Shown here: positions 7,929-16,972 of the stretch, piece by piece | Layout: every line of letters starts with the position of its first letter | How positions within the stretch are numbered: the stretch's first letter is position 1 | Assembly (NCBI RefSeq): GCF_034351645.1 | Contig: NZ_CP133782.1 | Coordinates: forward strand, 2,361,001 to 2,425,000 | Length of the DNA stretch: 64,000 bases | DNA from: Pseudomonas sp. DC1.2 | Lineage (GTDB): Bacteria; Pseudomonadota; Gammaproteobacteria; Pseudomonadales; Pseudomonadaceae | Reading direction: 5' to 3' | Notes under the pieces: generated by a model | The model's input: the letters and a program-made list of their open reading frames with translations, nothing else | Database searches by the model: none | Told to the model about the DNA's origin: nothing | Made by a program: the position numbers and the translations under genes

Positions 7929-10900
7929 GCCCGTCCAGGAGCCGCCGGGCAACCGGCCCAGCGGCTGGCAGCGGGAATGTGTTCACCTTTCATCACCAGG
8001 GTCAGGGGCCCGAGGTGCGCATCCTTGCCGACCTCGGCGCTGTACAGCACGCAACTGCGTGGGCCCATGTAGACCCGTTCGCCGAGGGTAACGTGGTCGA
8101 TTTTCATCACCCGATCTTCGAACAGGTGGGTTTGCGGGCAGGCGCCGGCATTCAGTTCGCTGTCCGCGCCGATGGTTACGCAGTCGAATTCAGTGATGTC
8201 GGTGGTGTCCATGTACACCCCACGGCCAATCTTGCAGCCCAGCAGATTGAACGCGTGCGGTAACCAGGGCGTACCGCGCAGGTAGCGCATGAAGTTGGGC
8301 ACGGCCATGCCTTCGTAGAGACTGGTGATGCCCTCCGACAGCCAGACGAAAGGTGTCCACATCGGGTCGGCGCGCTTGCGGTAGCGGCCCATGACCAGCC
8401 ATTTCAAGGCCACCACGAACAGAAAGTTGCCCACGCCATAGGCCATGCCGATCAGTGCCAGGTAACCCAGCACCGCGCCCCAGCGTTCTTCGCCGGCCAA
8501 GGGCATCAAGTCGAGCATCACTGTGTAGCCGACGGCGATCACCGCTGCGTGCGGGGTGACAATGCGCACGCCTTCGATCAGGCCTCGGGCCAGACGTCGC
8601 AAAGGGGAGGGGTGGAAGGTCAGCGATTCGGGGTAACCACTGACCTGTTCACGGGCCGGCAGGTTGATCGGCGGCGAGCCGAGCCAGGTATCGCCATCGG
8701 CCAGTTCGCTGTTACGCGGTGCGCTGGAGTGAACGCCGATCAGCACGTTTTCTGGCAACACCGTGCCATCGGGAATGTAGCTGCCGTTGCCGACAAAACT
8801 GCGGTTGGAGATGACGGTCGGGCGCATGCTCATCCAGCCGCCATCGATGTGTTCATCGCCCAGCATCACGGCATCGGCGATGAAGGTTTCGTCGCCCAGG
8901 GTGAGCATGTCCGGGATCACCCCTTGGGCGCTGGAGATCTCGGCGTCGCGTCCGACTTTGGCACCCAATAGTCGATACCAGAAGGGCGCATACACGGTGG
9001 CATAAATGCCGGACAACACGTTCAAGCTTGCCTCTTGAATGTGGCTGACCAGCCATTTGGCGCAGTAGGTGTTGCTGTGGACCGGGTAGCGCCCCGGTTT
9101 GAGCCGTGGCAAGGCGATCCAGCGCAAGGCGGAGGACGCCAGGGCAGTGGCCACAATCAGTACGGCGCTGGCAGGAAACGCCAAGACAAAGTAGCGCGCC
9201 AATTGCAGGGCCACATTGTCGTCTTGCAGCCACGGCAGGACGTTTTGCTCGTCGAACCAGTCGATCAAGATAAAGGTAGGAAAGACCGGGATAAAAAACA
9301 GTGTGGCGATCAGCAAGATGCCGAACACGAAGAATAACCTCTCGGCCCGTAAGCGACCCGCAGTCACTGCGGGCCGTGGCGGTAGGCTCTGGGTGTCGAA
9401 CGTCCCGATGTCGCGGGCCGGTGACCCCTGCCAGATGCGTCCTGCCGGCACGCTATGGCCGTCCGCCAGCGCCGATTGACCTTCCAGATGACCGAAAGGG
9501 CCGACGGTGGTGTTGCCTTCCATAATTACGTAGGAGCCAACGCAGGCATTGTCTTGCAGAGTAATGCGCCCCAAGTGCAGTTGGCCGCGCTCGACACGTG
9601 CGTTCTCGAAGCTGACGCTGTTGCCGATGCTGACGCCGCTGCCGATTTCCAGCAAGTCGGGCGCACGCACTCCGGCCCCGCCGACAATTACCTGTTGTCC
9701 GACCTTGGCCCCCAGGGCGCGTAACCAAAGGAGGTAAAGCGAAGAGCCACTCAGCAGGTAAACCGGTGCTGACTCAACCATGCGGTCGGCAGTCCACCAG
9801 CGGAAATAGGTCATGCCCCACAACGGGTAAACCCCGGGCTTCAAACGCCCGGCAATCAGCCATTTGCCCGCCAGTGCGATGAAAAATTGCAGAACGGTGG
9901 CCAGCAAAAACACCGCCACCGAGGCGCCGGTCGCCAACGCAATCGAGTCGCCGGGTGAGCCGGTGAGGAAGTGATAGGTAAAGAACGGCGCGAGCCATTG
10001 CGTCATGCGCAAGCTGACCATCACTGGCAACGCCAGAGCTTGGGCCACGCCGCAGCGCCAACGGCGCCAAGCCGACGGCGGGGTCCATTGCACGGGGGCA
10101 TCCGTCGCTTGCGGTGCCAGCTCCAGCACCGCAGCGATGGCGCCAATACGCCTTTGTTGATAGATGTCGCGCACGGTGATGTGGGCGAAGCGCGGGTCGG
10201 TGCGCAAGGCCGAGGCCAAGCGTGCGGCGAAAAAAGAGTGCCCGCCCAGGTCAGTGAAAAAATCGGCATCGCGACGAATTGGCTGGCCGGGGAACAGCGC
10301 CGCCAAGGCTGCGAACAGCACGGTTTCACCGGCATTTTGCGCGACGTCTGAGTGCAGATCAGCACCGCTGGTGTCAACGCTCAACGGACGGGCCTTAAGG
10401 GCTTTGCGGTCGATTTTGCCGGATGTCAGGCGCGGCATGCTGTCGAGCAGTTCGAAGCGCCCCGGCACCATATAGGGTGGCAGCTGTGCGCTCAGGGCCT
10501 TGCGCAGTTGGGCGGTAAAGCCCGATGGCGGGGACGTGTCGCACACCAGATAGGCGATCAACTGGTCGATGCCATCCTCGTTGCGCAGCAAGACGGCGAC
10601 GGTGCCTACGCCAGGTTGCTGCGCCAGCAGCGCTTCAATCTCACCTAGCTCAACGCGGAAGCCGCGAATCTTTACTTGGTCGTCGGCGCGGCCCAGGCAC
10701 TGCACCTGACCGTCATGGTCGATGCGTGCCAGATCGCCGGTACGGTACAGACGGGCGTCGTGATAGCCCGAGGCCCACGGGTTAGGCAGAAATTTTTCTT
10801 CGGTCAGGTCAGGGCGCCCCAGATAGCCCTCGGCCAGGCCGGGACCGATGATGCACAGTTCGCCGGTTTCGCCACGGGGCAACAGGGCCGGCGCGCGGCC

Positions 10901-11965
10901 GACGCCGACCTCGGCGTCATTGGCAATCACCAGCAAGCCGTAGTTGGGCAGTGGGGTGCCGATGGTCACCGGGCGCCCCGGCGCCAGGCGCGCCAGGCTC
11001 GCGGACACCGTCGCTTCAGTCGGGCCATAGGTATTGAAAATCTGCCGGCCTGGTTTTGCCCAACGCTCGACCAGCGACTCGGGGCACATTTCGCCCCCCA
11101 GATTGATCAGGCGCAGGCCCGCCACGTCCTCGCTGAACAAGGCCAGCAGGGTGGGCACGGCGTGCAGCACGGTGATCGCCTGTTCGTTGAGCAGGCGCGG
11201 CAGGATTTCCGGGTCGCCGCTGGCTTCCTTGGGCCCGATCCACAGCGTGGCGCCCACCAGGTAGGCGATCCAGATTTCCTCGAACGACATGTCGAAGGCC
11301 ACCGAAAACCCCTGGTAAACGCGGTCGCTGGCACTGATGCCGAGGATCGCGTTCTCGCTGCGCAGAAAATGACAGATGCTGCGTTGGGAAATCAGGATGC
11401 CCTTAGGCTTGCCAGTCGAGCCTGAGGTGTAGATCACGTAGGCGGGGTGTTCGGGTAATGCACCGCATCGTCGCACCAGCGCAGCGTCCGTCGGCGCGAG
11501 TAATGCTTCGGCGGTCCACAGCGTCAGGCCGGTTTCGCTGAGCGCAGGCACCAGCGACTCGCAGCAAACCACCCCCGCGGCGTTGGCATCGTCCATACAA
11601 ACGTGCAGGCGTTCAACCGGTGTGTCCTGGTCCAGCGGCAACCACGCGGCACCCGCCTTGGCGATACCGGCTTGCATCACCAGTAACTCGATCCCACGCG
11701 GTAACCACAGCCCGACAATGTGCCCCGGCTGGACCCCGGCCTGAATCAGCGCCGAAGCGACCTTGTCGGCCTGACGATTCAGTTCCCCATAACTCAGCTG
11801 GCGCTCGCCAAAGATTAAAGCCACCTGGTCCGGATTGCGCCGTGCGCTGGCTTCAAGCAGGTCGGCGAGCACTTCCTCGCGCAACAGCTCAGGTTGAATC
11901 GGACCGTACAGCACGTCCGACTGTTGCTCGGTCTGACTAGGCTCCAGCAGGGTCACGTTATTCAT
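7925..11965 (-). CDS. Pls/PosA-type membrane non-ribosomal peptide synthetase
   Basis: 1346 residues. Residues ~25-530 form an adenylation domain: Y-T-S-G-S-T-G-K-P-K-G at 179, F-D-M-S at 224, N-T-Y-G-P-T-E at 311, Y-R-T-G-D at 407 and a G-K-I-D-R-K end. Residues ~540-615 are a carrier domain with the phosphopantetheine Ser577 in L-G-G-H-S. The rest carries about six membrane helices (roughly 675-712, 876-945, 1139-1192) that separate three left-handed beta-helix-like modules (about 750-850, 1000-1100, 1243-1345). This is the layout of epsilon-poly-lysine synthetase (Pls) and related PosA/AmpT-like enzymes, which chain a single amino acid without a condensation domain. The product is unknown. 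No classical C or TE domain is present. The downstream PPTase is translationally coupled. Confidence 0.9.
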   Translation of the reverse strand: MNNVTLLEPSQTEQQSDVLYGPIQPELLREEVLADLLEASARRNPDQVALIFGERQLSYGELNRQADKVASALIQAGVQPGHIVGLWLPRGIELLVMQAGIAKAGAAWLPLDQDTPVERLHVCMDDANAAGVVCCESLVPALSETGLTLWTAEALLAPTDAALVRRCGALPEHPAYVIYTSGSTGKPKGILISQRSICHFLRSENAILGISASDRVYQGFSVAFDMSFEEIWIAYLVGATLWIGPKEASGDPEILPRLLNEQAITVLHAVPTLLALFSEDVAGLRLINLGGEMCPESLVERWAKPGRQIFNTYGPTEATVSASLARLAPGRPVTIGTPLPNYGLLVIANDAEVGVGRAPALLPRGETGELCIIGPGLAEGYLGRPDLTEEKFLPNPWASGYHDARLYRTGDLARIDHDGQVQCLGRADDQVKIRGFRVELGEIEALLAQQPGVGTVAVLLRNEDGIDQLIAYLVCDTSPPSGFTAQLRKALSAQLPPYMVPGRFELLDSMPRLTSGKIDRKALKARPLSVDTSGADLHSDVAQNAGETVLFAALAALFPGQPIRRDADFFTDLGGHSFFAARLASALRTDPRFAHITVRDIYQQRRIGAIAAVLELAPQATDAPVQWTPPSAWRRWRCGVAQALALPVMVSLRMTQWLAPFFTYHFLTGSPGDSIALATGASVAVFLLATVLQFFIALAGKWLIAGRLKPGVYPLWGMTYFRWWTADRMVESAPVYLLSGSSLYLLWLRALGAKVGQQVIVGGAGVRAPDLLEIGSGVSIGNSVSFENARVERGQLHLGRITLQDNACVGSYVIMEGNTTVGPFGHLEGQSALADGHSVPAGRIWQGSPARDIGTFDTQSLPPRPAVTAGRLRAERLFFVFGILLIATLFFIPVFPTFILIDWFDEQNVLPWLQDDNVALQLARYFVLAFPASAVLIVATALASSALRWIALPRLKPGRYPVHSNTYCAKWLVSHIQEASLNVLSGIYATVYAPFWYRLLGAKVGRDAEISSAQGVIPDMLTLGDETFIADAVMLGDEHIDGGWMSMRPTVISNRSFVGNGSYIPDGTVLPENVLIGVHSSAPRNSELADGDTWLGSPPINLPAREQVSGYPESLTFHPSPLRRLARGLIEGVRIVTPHAAVIAVGYTVMLDLMPLAGEERWGAVLGYLALIGMAYGVGNFLFVVALKWLVMGRYRKRADPMWTPFVWLSEGITSLYEGMAVPNFMRYLRGTPWLPHAFNLLGCKIGRGVYMDTTDITEFDCVTIGADSELNAGACPQTHLFEDRVMKIDHVTLGERVYMGPRSCVLYSAEVGKDAHLGPLTLVMKGEHIPAASRWAGCPAAPGRA

Positions 11966-12359
11966 GGGGCAGTTATTCGCTGTGTTTAAGGGGAATGAAC
12001 ATGTGTCGTGATCAGCGCCTTGGCCTTGATGGCTTCTTGACGTGCGCTTTGTGGTTCTAATATTTCATCCTGTTTCATTTTCGATACATTCAGGGCCGAA
12101 ATGTGCCGCTTGTTGGGGCGGCAAAACAGGGGGTTCAGATGAATATGTCAGAGGCTAGCTGTACGGCGGTTGAACGACCGATTGAAGTTTTGAAGGCCCA
12201 GAGACAGCGTCCAAGAGCGTTTTAGGCCTTCGACGCCAGGTAAATCGCGGGTTCGCAACCTCACAGTGGAACAAACAGCGGTTGTTTGCTTTAGTCACTG
12301 GATGGCGCGTCAATGTGTCTTGCTTTTCAACTCACGACGGCCGCCAACCGGAGAACCCC
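11966..12359. other. Divergent intergenic region upstream of NRPS and yceI-like gene
   Basis: 394 bases containing the promoters for the leftward NRPS operon and the rightward YceI-like gene. The AT-richest stretch is around 12055-12095. A 28-codon open frame with a good ribosome site (12139-12225) is listed separately. Confidence 0.5.
12139..12225 (+). CDS. Possible 28-residue small ORF
   Basis: ATG 12139 is preceded by an AGGGGG element at a 6-base spacing and reads 28 codons to TAG 12223. The predicted peptide is charged and has no membrane segment. An open frame of this length is expected often by chance, so only the ribosome site supports it. It could be a leader peptide or nothing. Confidence 0.2.
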   Translation: MNMSEASCTAVERPIEVLKAQRQRPRAF

Positions 12360-12929
12360 ATGCATCCTCGAACCTGGTGTTTTGCCGCCTGGGCGCTCAC
12401 GGTCCCGTTCACTGACTTGCCCAGTGCCGAGGCTGCCGAATACACACAGGTCAACGCGACCGCCAGTCAAATCAGCTTTACCTACAATCAAATGGGTTCC
12501 AGGGTGTATGGCACGTTCGGCAAGTTCGAGGGCTCCCTTGATTTCGACACCCGGCACCCCGAAGTCGCCCATGCCGCGCTGACCATCGATGTGTCCAGCA
12601 TCGATGCTGGCAGCAGCGACGCGAACAGCGAATTACAAAAGCCTGCCTGGTTCGACACGGCCACCTGGCCGGTGGGGACGTTTGAGTCGAGCCGAGTACA
12701 AGCGCTGGGCGACAATCGCTACCTGATTACCGGCCAATTGACGCTCAAGGGCTTGACCCGCGAGGTTGATGTTCAGGTGGTGTTGAAGCCGCAAAGCGGT
12801 GTCGGGGTTTTTGATGGCCAGATCATTCTCAAGCGTGATGATTTCAAGATCGGCAGCGGGGAATGGGCTGATGGTGTGGTCTCTAATGAAATCGACATCA
12901 AGTTCCGGGTGGTGGCGCCGCAACGTTAG
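12360..12929 (+). CDS. YceI family periplasmic lipid-binding protein
   Basis: 189 residues. An N-terminal export signal ends near SAEAA. The mature part shows the YceI pattern: S-x-I-S-F-T, G-x-F-x-K-F-E-G, D-T-R-H-P-E, F-D-x-A-x-W-P, an I-T-G-Q-L-T-L-K-G strand and F-K-I-G-S-G-E-W at the end. YceI lipocalin-like barrels bind polyisoprenoid-type lipids in the periplasm. ATG 12360 has GGAG at a good spacing and starts the signal peptide; an earlier in-frame start at 12282 would spoil it. Confidence 0.87.
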   Translation: MHPRTWCFAAWALTVPFTDLPSAEAAEYTQVNATASQISFTYNQMGSRVYGTFGKFEGSLDFDTRHPEVAHAALTIDVSSIDAGSSDANSELQKPAWFDTATWPVGTFESSRVQALGDNRYLITGQLTLKGLTREVDVQVVLKPQSGVGVFDGQIILKRDDFKIGSGEWADGVVSNEIDIKFRVVAPQR

Positions 12930-13084
12930 TGCCGTGGCTTAAGTTCTCAAGGGAAAATTTGTGGCTGGGCGCAAGCGTTCTCAGGCGTTCAAGGTGGCGC
13001 TGCACCAAAGCACGCTACAATGCGCCGGCCCGCGTCAGCCTCGTTACGTCCGGGCATGCCTTGTCCGCCGGAGTCAGCCACGCA

Positions 13085-13807
13085 ATGCCCCAGATCAGTC
13101 ACTTTAAAACCCCGTGCCCCGAGCACATCACTGGCCAGATTCTGCAACTGGTCGTCGATAACCTGACCGAGATCAGCGCGGTGGCGCTGCCGCCGAGCAA
13201 CCTGCTGTACAACGTCTACCAGTACGCAATCGGTTATGAGGTTCATCTTTACCTGGAGGCGCTCGGCGGGGCGAAAGGCATTGCGGTGGAGTTAATTGTC
13301 GCCACGCAGATTGACGATCCCGAGAAGGTCATCGGCTTCTTGCTGTACCTGCCGATCAAGGATGATCCCGATGCGTGCGGTGTGATCTATATGGCGGTGG
13401 ACGCCGGCCATCGGCGGCAGGGTGTTGCCCGGGCGATGGTGCGGGAAATGGTCGGGCGCTATCCGCACGCTGAACTGACATGTGCCGTGGCCAAGGTTAC
13501 GTGTTTCGAGTCGATGGGGTTTCAAGTGCTGGGCGCGCGAGCAACTCAGGTGTTGATGAATACCCGTGATCAGAGCACTGGCGGTTTGATGGGCTTGCTG
13601 GACACGGCGCCGATCTACAGCTCGCTTGAGGTGCGGCAGATACATACCTACTTGCTGCAAAAACATGGCAAGCGGGCGATGGTTGATGCCGAAAAACAAC
13701 GAGATCGGCACCTTGACCAGCTCACCCGCAAAGCCAACGAATGCGTGCGTCAGCGCTTGGGCGATGGCGCCTTGCCAACGGGCGCCGCTGGGCTGCGTTT
13801 AGTCTAA
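13085..13807 (+). CDS. GNAT family N-acetyltransferase
   Basis: 240 residues. The acetyl-CoA loop is visible as H-R-R-Q-G-V-A-R-A-M after a V-I-Y-M-A-V-D strand, followed by the F-E-S-M-G-F motif of the C-terminal GNAT half. About 70 residues at each end are not part of the GNAT core. The substrate is unknown. ATG 13085 is chosen because the conserved region begins soon after; the frame extends upstream to 12929 without a clear ribosome site. It converges on the methyltransferase gene. Confidence 0.75.
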   Translation: MPQISHFKTPCPEHITGQILQLVVDNLTEISAVALPPSNLLYNVYQYAIGYEVHLYLEALGGAKGIAVELIVATQIDDPEKVIGFLLYLPIKDDPDACGVIYMAVDAGHRRQGVARAMVREMVGRYPHAELTCAVAKVTCFESMGFQVLGARATQVLMNTRDQSTGGLMGLLDTAPIYSSLEVRQIHTYLLQKHGKRAMVDAEKQRDRHLDQLTRKANECVRQRLGDGALPTGAAGLRLV

Positions 13808-13818
13808 GCGTCGGCGAG

Positions 13819-13838
13819 GGCGACTCAGTCGCCTTGTT
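13819..13838 (+). terminator. Small hairpin at end of GNAT gene
   Basis: GGCGAC-TCA-GTCGCC stem-loop followed by TTGTTT, just after the GNAT stop. The loop TCA is also the stop codon of the convergent methyltransferase gene. The stem is short, so this is a weak call. Confidence 0.4.
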
Positions 13839-14766
13839 TGAACACCAGCGCCTTCAAGCCGGACTCGGCATCGACATCGGGAAATTCCGGCGGATTGTCC
13901 AGGCGCTCAACAAAGCGCAGGCTCGGCGCTTCGAGGGTGACGCCGTTGATAAGGAAGTCCGGGCCGAACGCCGGGTCGTTCATGCAGGCCAGCACCGTGC
14001 CGTCACCGGTGAGCAGCTCCGGCAGCCGGCGCAATACGCGCTGGTAATCCTTGGTCAGCAGAAAACTACCTTTCTGAAACGACGGCGGGTCGATGATGAC
14101 CAGGTCGTAAGGCCCTTTGCCAATCACCTTGCCCCACGACTTGAACAGGTCGTGGCCGAGAAAACTGACGCGGCTCATGTCGTGGCCGTTGAGCCGATGA
14201 TTGTCGCGGCCCCGGTTCAGGGCGGGGCTCGACATGTCCAGATTGACCACGTGCTCGGCGCCCCCTTCGAGGGCGGCTACCGAGAATCCGCAGGTGTAGG
14301 CAAACAGGTTCAACACGCGCTTGCCGTCGGCATTCGCCCGCACCCAGTTGCGGCCGTAGCGCATGTCGAGGAACAGGCCGGTGTTTTGTTTGCGCCCCAG
14401 GTCCACTCGATAACGCAGCCCGCCCTCGGTGATGGTCATCTCCTCGAGCGCATCCCCCAACAGCCATTCAGTGGTGCTTTGCAGCAGGTAGCGGTGTTGC
14501 AGCAATAGCGTGTGCGCACCTGACTGTTGCCATTCGGCGGACGCGACAGTGTCCATCAGCAGTTGCTTCAAGTCGTCCAGTTGTTGCGGGGCCGGCTCTT
14601 TGAACAACGACACCAGTACCACGCCCTGCAACCAGTCGACGGTCAATTGCTCAAGTCCAGGCCAGCAGCGGCCGCGGCCGTGAAACAGGCGTCGGGTTTC
14701 AGCCGGGGCCGTGGCAAGGGCTGCCAGCAAATGAGTGTGCAAGTTGCGCAGGGCGTCAGGGGTCAT
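13825..14766 (-). CDS. Class I SAM-dependent methyltransferase, RlmI/RlmK-like
   Basis: 313 residues. Motifs in order: F-L-D-M-R-Y-G-R-N-W, V-L-N-L-F-A-Y-T-C-G-F-S (SAM-binding motif I), V-N-L-D-M-S, and the catalytic I-I-D-P-P-S-F. This set is shared with the rRNA (cytosine-5/guanine-N7) methyltransferases RlmI and RlmK. There is no N-terminal PUA domain of the RlmI type. It probably methylates 23S rRNA or a related RNA; the exact target cannot be told. Confidence 0.8.
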   Translation of the reverse strand: MTPDALRNLHTHLLAALATAPAETRRLFHGRGRCWPGLEQLTVDWLQGVVLVSLFKEPAPQQLDDLKQLLMDTVASAEWQQSGAHTLLLQHRYLLQSTTEWLLGDALEEMTITEGGLRYRVDLGRKQNTGLFLDMRYGRNWVRANADGKRVLNLFAYTCGFSVAALEGGAEHVVNLDMSSPALNRGRDNHRLNGHDMSRVSFLGHDLFKSWGKVIGKGPYDLVIIDPPSFQKGSFLLTKDYQRVLRRLPELLTGDGTVLACMNDPAFGPDFLINGVTLEAPSLRFVERLDNPPEFPDVDAESGLKALVFKQGD

Positions 14767-14930
14767 CAGGCGGAATCGACATTTTGGGGGGCGCGCATTT
14801 TAACCACAATTGGCGCGCGGGGCTTCTCGGTGGGACTAGAGTTATAACGATTAATTTAACTTTACGTGAGGATTTGGGGATCTGCGGGCTCTCATACTCG
14901 GCTCCAACGATCTTCCGCCAGGAGCCGATC

Positions 14931-15569
14931 ATGTCTCAGCCTACTGCTTCACCCAGCGTAACCCTCCCACGCAGGGCCGGCAGCCATCCGCGCTGGTTAC
15001 GGCTGACCCATTGGCTCAATGCCCTGGCGGTGTTGGTGATGGTGACCAGTGGGTGGCGAATCTACAACGCGTCGCCCCTCTACAGCTTCAGCTTTCCATC
15101 TTCCATCACCCTGGGCGGCTGGCTCGGTGGAGCACTGCAATGGCATTTTGCAGCGATGTGGTTCCTGGCCATCAATGGCTTGATTTACCTGATCATTAAT
15201 ATTGCCACTGGCCGCCTGTATCGACGTTTTTTGCCGGTGTCGCCCAAAGGCGTGTTGCATGACGTGTGGGCAGCGCTTCGGGGGCGGTTGGGTCACGCTG
15301 ATCTGAGTCACTACAACCAGGTCCAGCGCCTTGCCTATCTGTTTGTCATGCTCGATATCACCCTGATGGTGCTGTCCGGGTTAGTGCTGTGGAAGTCCGT
15401 GCAGTTCCCGCTGCTGCGTACCCTGATGGGCGGTTACGAAGGGGCGCGGCAAGTCCACTTTGTCGGCATGTCGCTGCTGATGGCCTTCGTGGTGGTTCAT
15501 CTGGTGATGGTGCTGTTGGTGCCGAAAACACTGTGGGCCATGATCGTCGGTCACAAGGAGCACGCATGA
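14931..15569 (+). CDS. Cytochrome b561-type membrane subunit
   Basis: 212 residues with four main membrane helices. His residues suitable for heme b ligation are in R-L-T-H-W-L-N near residue 25, in W-H-F-A-A-M-W, and in Q-V-H-F-V-G-M-S and V-V-H-L-V late in the protein. This is the Ni/Fe-hydrogenase/thiosulfate-reductase cytochrome b fold, not the YedZ (MsrQ) ferric-reductase fold. The ATG has AGGAG six bases upstream. Its stop overlaps the start of the molybdopterin oxidoreductase gene by ATGA, so it is most likely the quinone-linked electron partner of that enzyme. Confidence 0.82.
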   Translation: MSQPTASPSVTLPRRAGSHPRWLRLTHWLNALAVLVMVTSGWRIYNASPLYSFSFPSSITLGGWLGGALQWHFAAMWFLAINGLIYLIINIATGRLYRRFLPVSPKGVLHDVWAALRGRLGHADLSHYNQVQRLAYLFVMLDITLMVLSGLVLWKSVQFPLLRTLMGGYEGARQVHFVGMSLLMAFVVVHLVMVLLVPKTLWAMIVGHKEHA

Positions 15570-16345
15570 AAAAGCGCATCGAAGGGTTGGACGAGTCGTC
15601 GATCCTGGCAGACGCCAGAAAAGTGCTGGCCCCGCGAATCGAGGACCGCTCGCGACGCTCGTTCCTGCTGCGAGGCCTGACGTTGGGCGGGGTGGCCATG
15701 CTGTCGGGCTGCAACCTGAGTGACAACGACAGTGTTGAAACCGCGCTGTCGTCGATGTCCCGCTTCAACGACCGGGTGCAGGGCTGGCTGTTCAACCCCA
15801 ATGCCATGGCGCCGACCTATCCGGAATCGATGATCACCCGGCCGTTTCCCTTTAATGCCTTTTACGGCATCGACGAGGCACCCACCGTCGAAGAAGCCAG
15901 TTATCGGCTGGAAGTGACGGGTATGGTCGCCGACAAACGCAGTTGGCCGCTTGAAGAGTTGCGGGCCATGGCCCAGACCGAGCAAATCACCCGGCACATT
16001 TGCGTCGAAGGCTGGAGCGCCATCGGTCGCTGGGGTGGCGTGCGCTTCAGCGACTTTCTCAAGCGTGTTGGCGCTGACACTGGCGCGAAGTACGTCGGCT
16101 TCAAATGCGCGGACGACTACTACACCAGCATCGATATGGCCACAGCCCTGCATGCACAAACCCTGCTGACGCTGACCTATGACGGCACTGTCCTGCCGCG
16201 TCAGTACGGCTTCCCGATGAAGCTGCGCATGCCGACCAAGCTTGGCTACAAGAATCCCAAACACATTCAAGCGATTTTCGTCACCAACACCTACCCCGGT
16301 GGCTACTGGGAAGACCAGGGCTACAACTGGTTCGGGGGCAGCTGA
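15566..16345 (+). CDS. Sulfite-oxidase-family molybdopterin oxidoreductase
   Basis: 259 residues. The N-terminus has R-S-R-R-S-F-L-L-R-G-L, a twin-arginine export motif, then a hydrophobic stretch ending L-S-G-C, which could be a lipobox. The catalytic domain carries R-H-I-C-V-E-G-W-S, where the Cys should be the molybdenum ligand of the sulfite oxidase fold, and ends near G-Y-W-E-D-Q-G-Y. It is shaped like the MsrP (YedY) catalytic subunit but is paired with a b561-type cytochrome, so the substrate is open. It is co-translated with the upstream gene. Confidence 0.85.
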   Translation: MKKRIEGLDESSILADARKVLAPRIEDRSRRSFLLRGLTLGGVAMLSGCNLSDNDSVETALSSMSRFNDRVQGWLFNPNAMAPTYPESMITRPFPFNAFYGIDEAPTVEEASYRLEVTGMVADKRSWPLEELRAMAQTEQITRHICVEGWSAIGRWGGVRFSDFLKRVGADTGAKYVGFKCADDYYTSIDMATALHAQTLLTLTYDGTVLPRQYGFPMKLRMPTKLGYKNPKHIQAIFVTNTYPGGYWEDQGYNWFGGS

Positions 16346-16417
16346 CGAACGCCGAAAATTTTCACTGCGCAGTCCACGCTGTGCTCATCCGCAACCTGAG
16401 CTTCAAGGAGTCATACC

Positions 16418-16699
16418 ATGAAAAAATTAGCCACCGCCGTACTCTCCATGTGCCTGGCCATGGGGGTCGCCAGCGTGTATGCCGCCGACACCACGAGCAA
16501 CGACAGCATGAGCAAGGACTCGATGTCCAAAGACGCCATGTCCAAAGACACCATGAAAAAAGACACGATGAAAAAGGACTCCATGGCCAAGGACACCATG
16601 AAAAAAGACAGCATGTCCAAAGATGCGATGTCCAACGACACCATGAAGAAAGACACCATGTCCAAGGATGCGATGAAAAAACAAGCGCCGTCGTACTGA
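16418..16699 (+). CDS. Pentapeptide MXKDX repeat protein
   Basis: 93 residues: a signal peptide (cleavage near VYAAD) then about eleven tandem pentads of the form M-[SKA]-[KN]-D-[SAT]. These include S-M-S-K-D and T-M-K-K-D, and the protein ends with KKQAPSY. This is the MXKDX repeat family, found as small exported, Met/Lys/Asp-rich proteins of unknown role. It follows the molybdopterin oxidoreductase by 72 bases with its own ribosome site (AAGGAG). The strong hairpin after it suggests it ends that operon. Confidence 0.9.
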   Translation: MKKLATAVLSMCLAMGVASVYAADTTSNDSMSKDSMSKDAMSKDTMKKDTMKKDSMAKDTMKKDSMSKDAMSNDTMKKDTMSKDAMKKQAPSY

Positions 16700-16716
16700 T
16701 CCGCGCACCGTCATTT

Positions 16717-16750
16717 GGGGGCATGAGCTGAAGTCATGCCCCCATGACTT
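16717..16750 (+). terminator. Rho-independent terminator after MXKDX gene
   Basis: A perfect 10-bp stem (GGGGGCATGA/TCATGCCCCC) with a 7-base loop, followed by ATGACTTTTAA. It lies 18 bases after the MXKDX stop codon. Confidence 0.8.
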
Positions 16751-16972
16751 TTAATGGTTACAGCCCCGCCAACCCCCAGTGTTAAAACTTCGCAAACACA
16801 GCTCATCAACAACAAAAAGAGCGTTTGCAACCATGACTTATCCTCACTGCCACGTCCTCGCCAGCCCGCTGCTGCGCTCTTCGAATCCCGACTGTTGCCC
16901 CGCGATCTTCACGATTCGCGTGCGCTTCTGATCACCCAAAAAATCTAAAAAATCTAAAAAGAGTAACGACTC

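Noticed and set aside
14931..16345. MsrPQ (YedYZ) methionine sulfoxide reductase
   Set aside because: The catalytic subunit fits, but the membrane partner is a b561/hydrogenase-type cytochrome, not the YedZ fold.
16832..16933. Short Cys/His-containing open frame before fae
   Set aside because: No good ribosome site, and the stretch reads like promoter/leader DNA with A-rich direct repeats.
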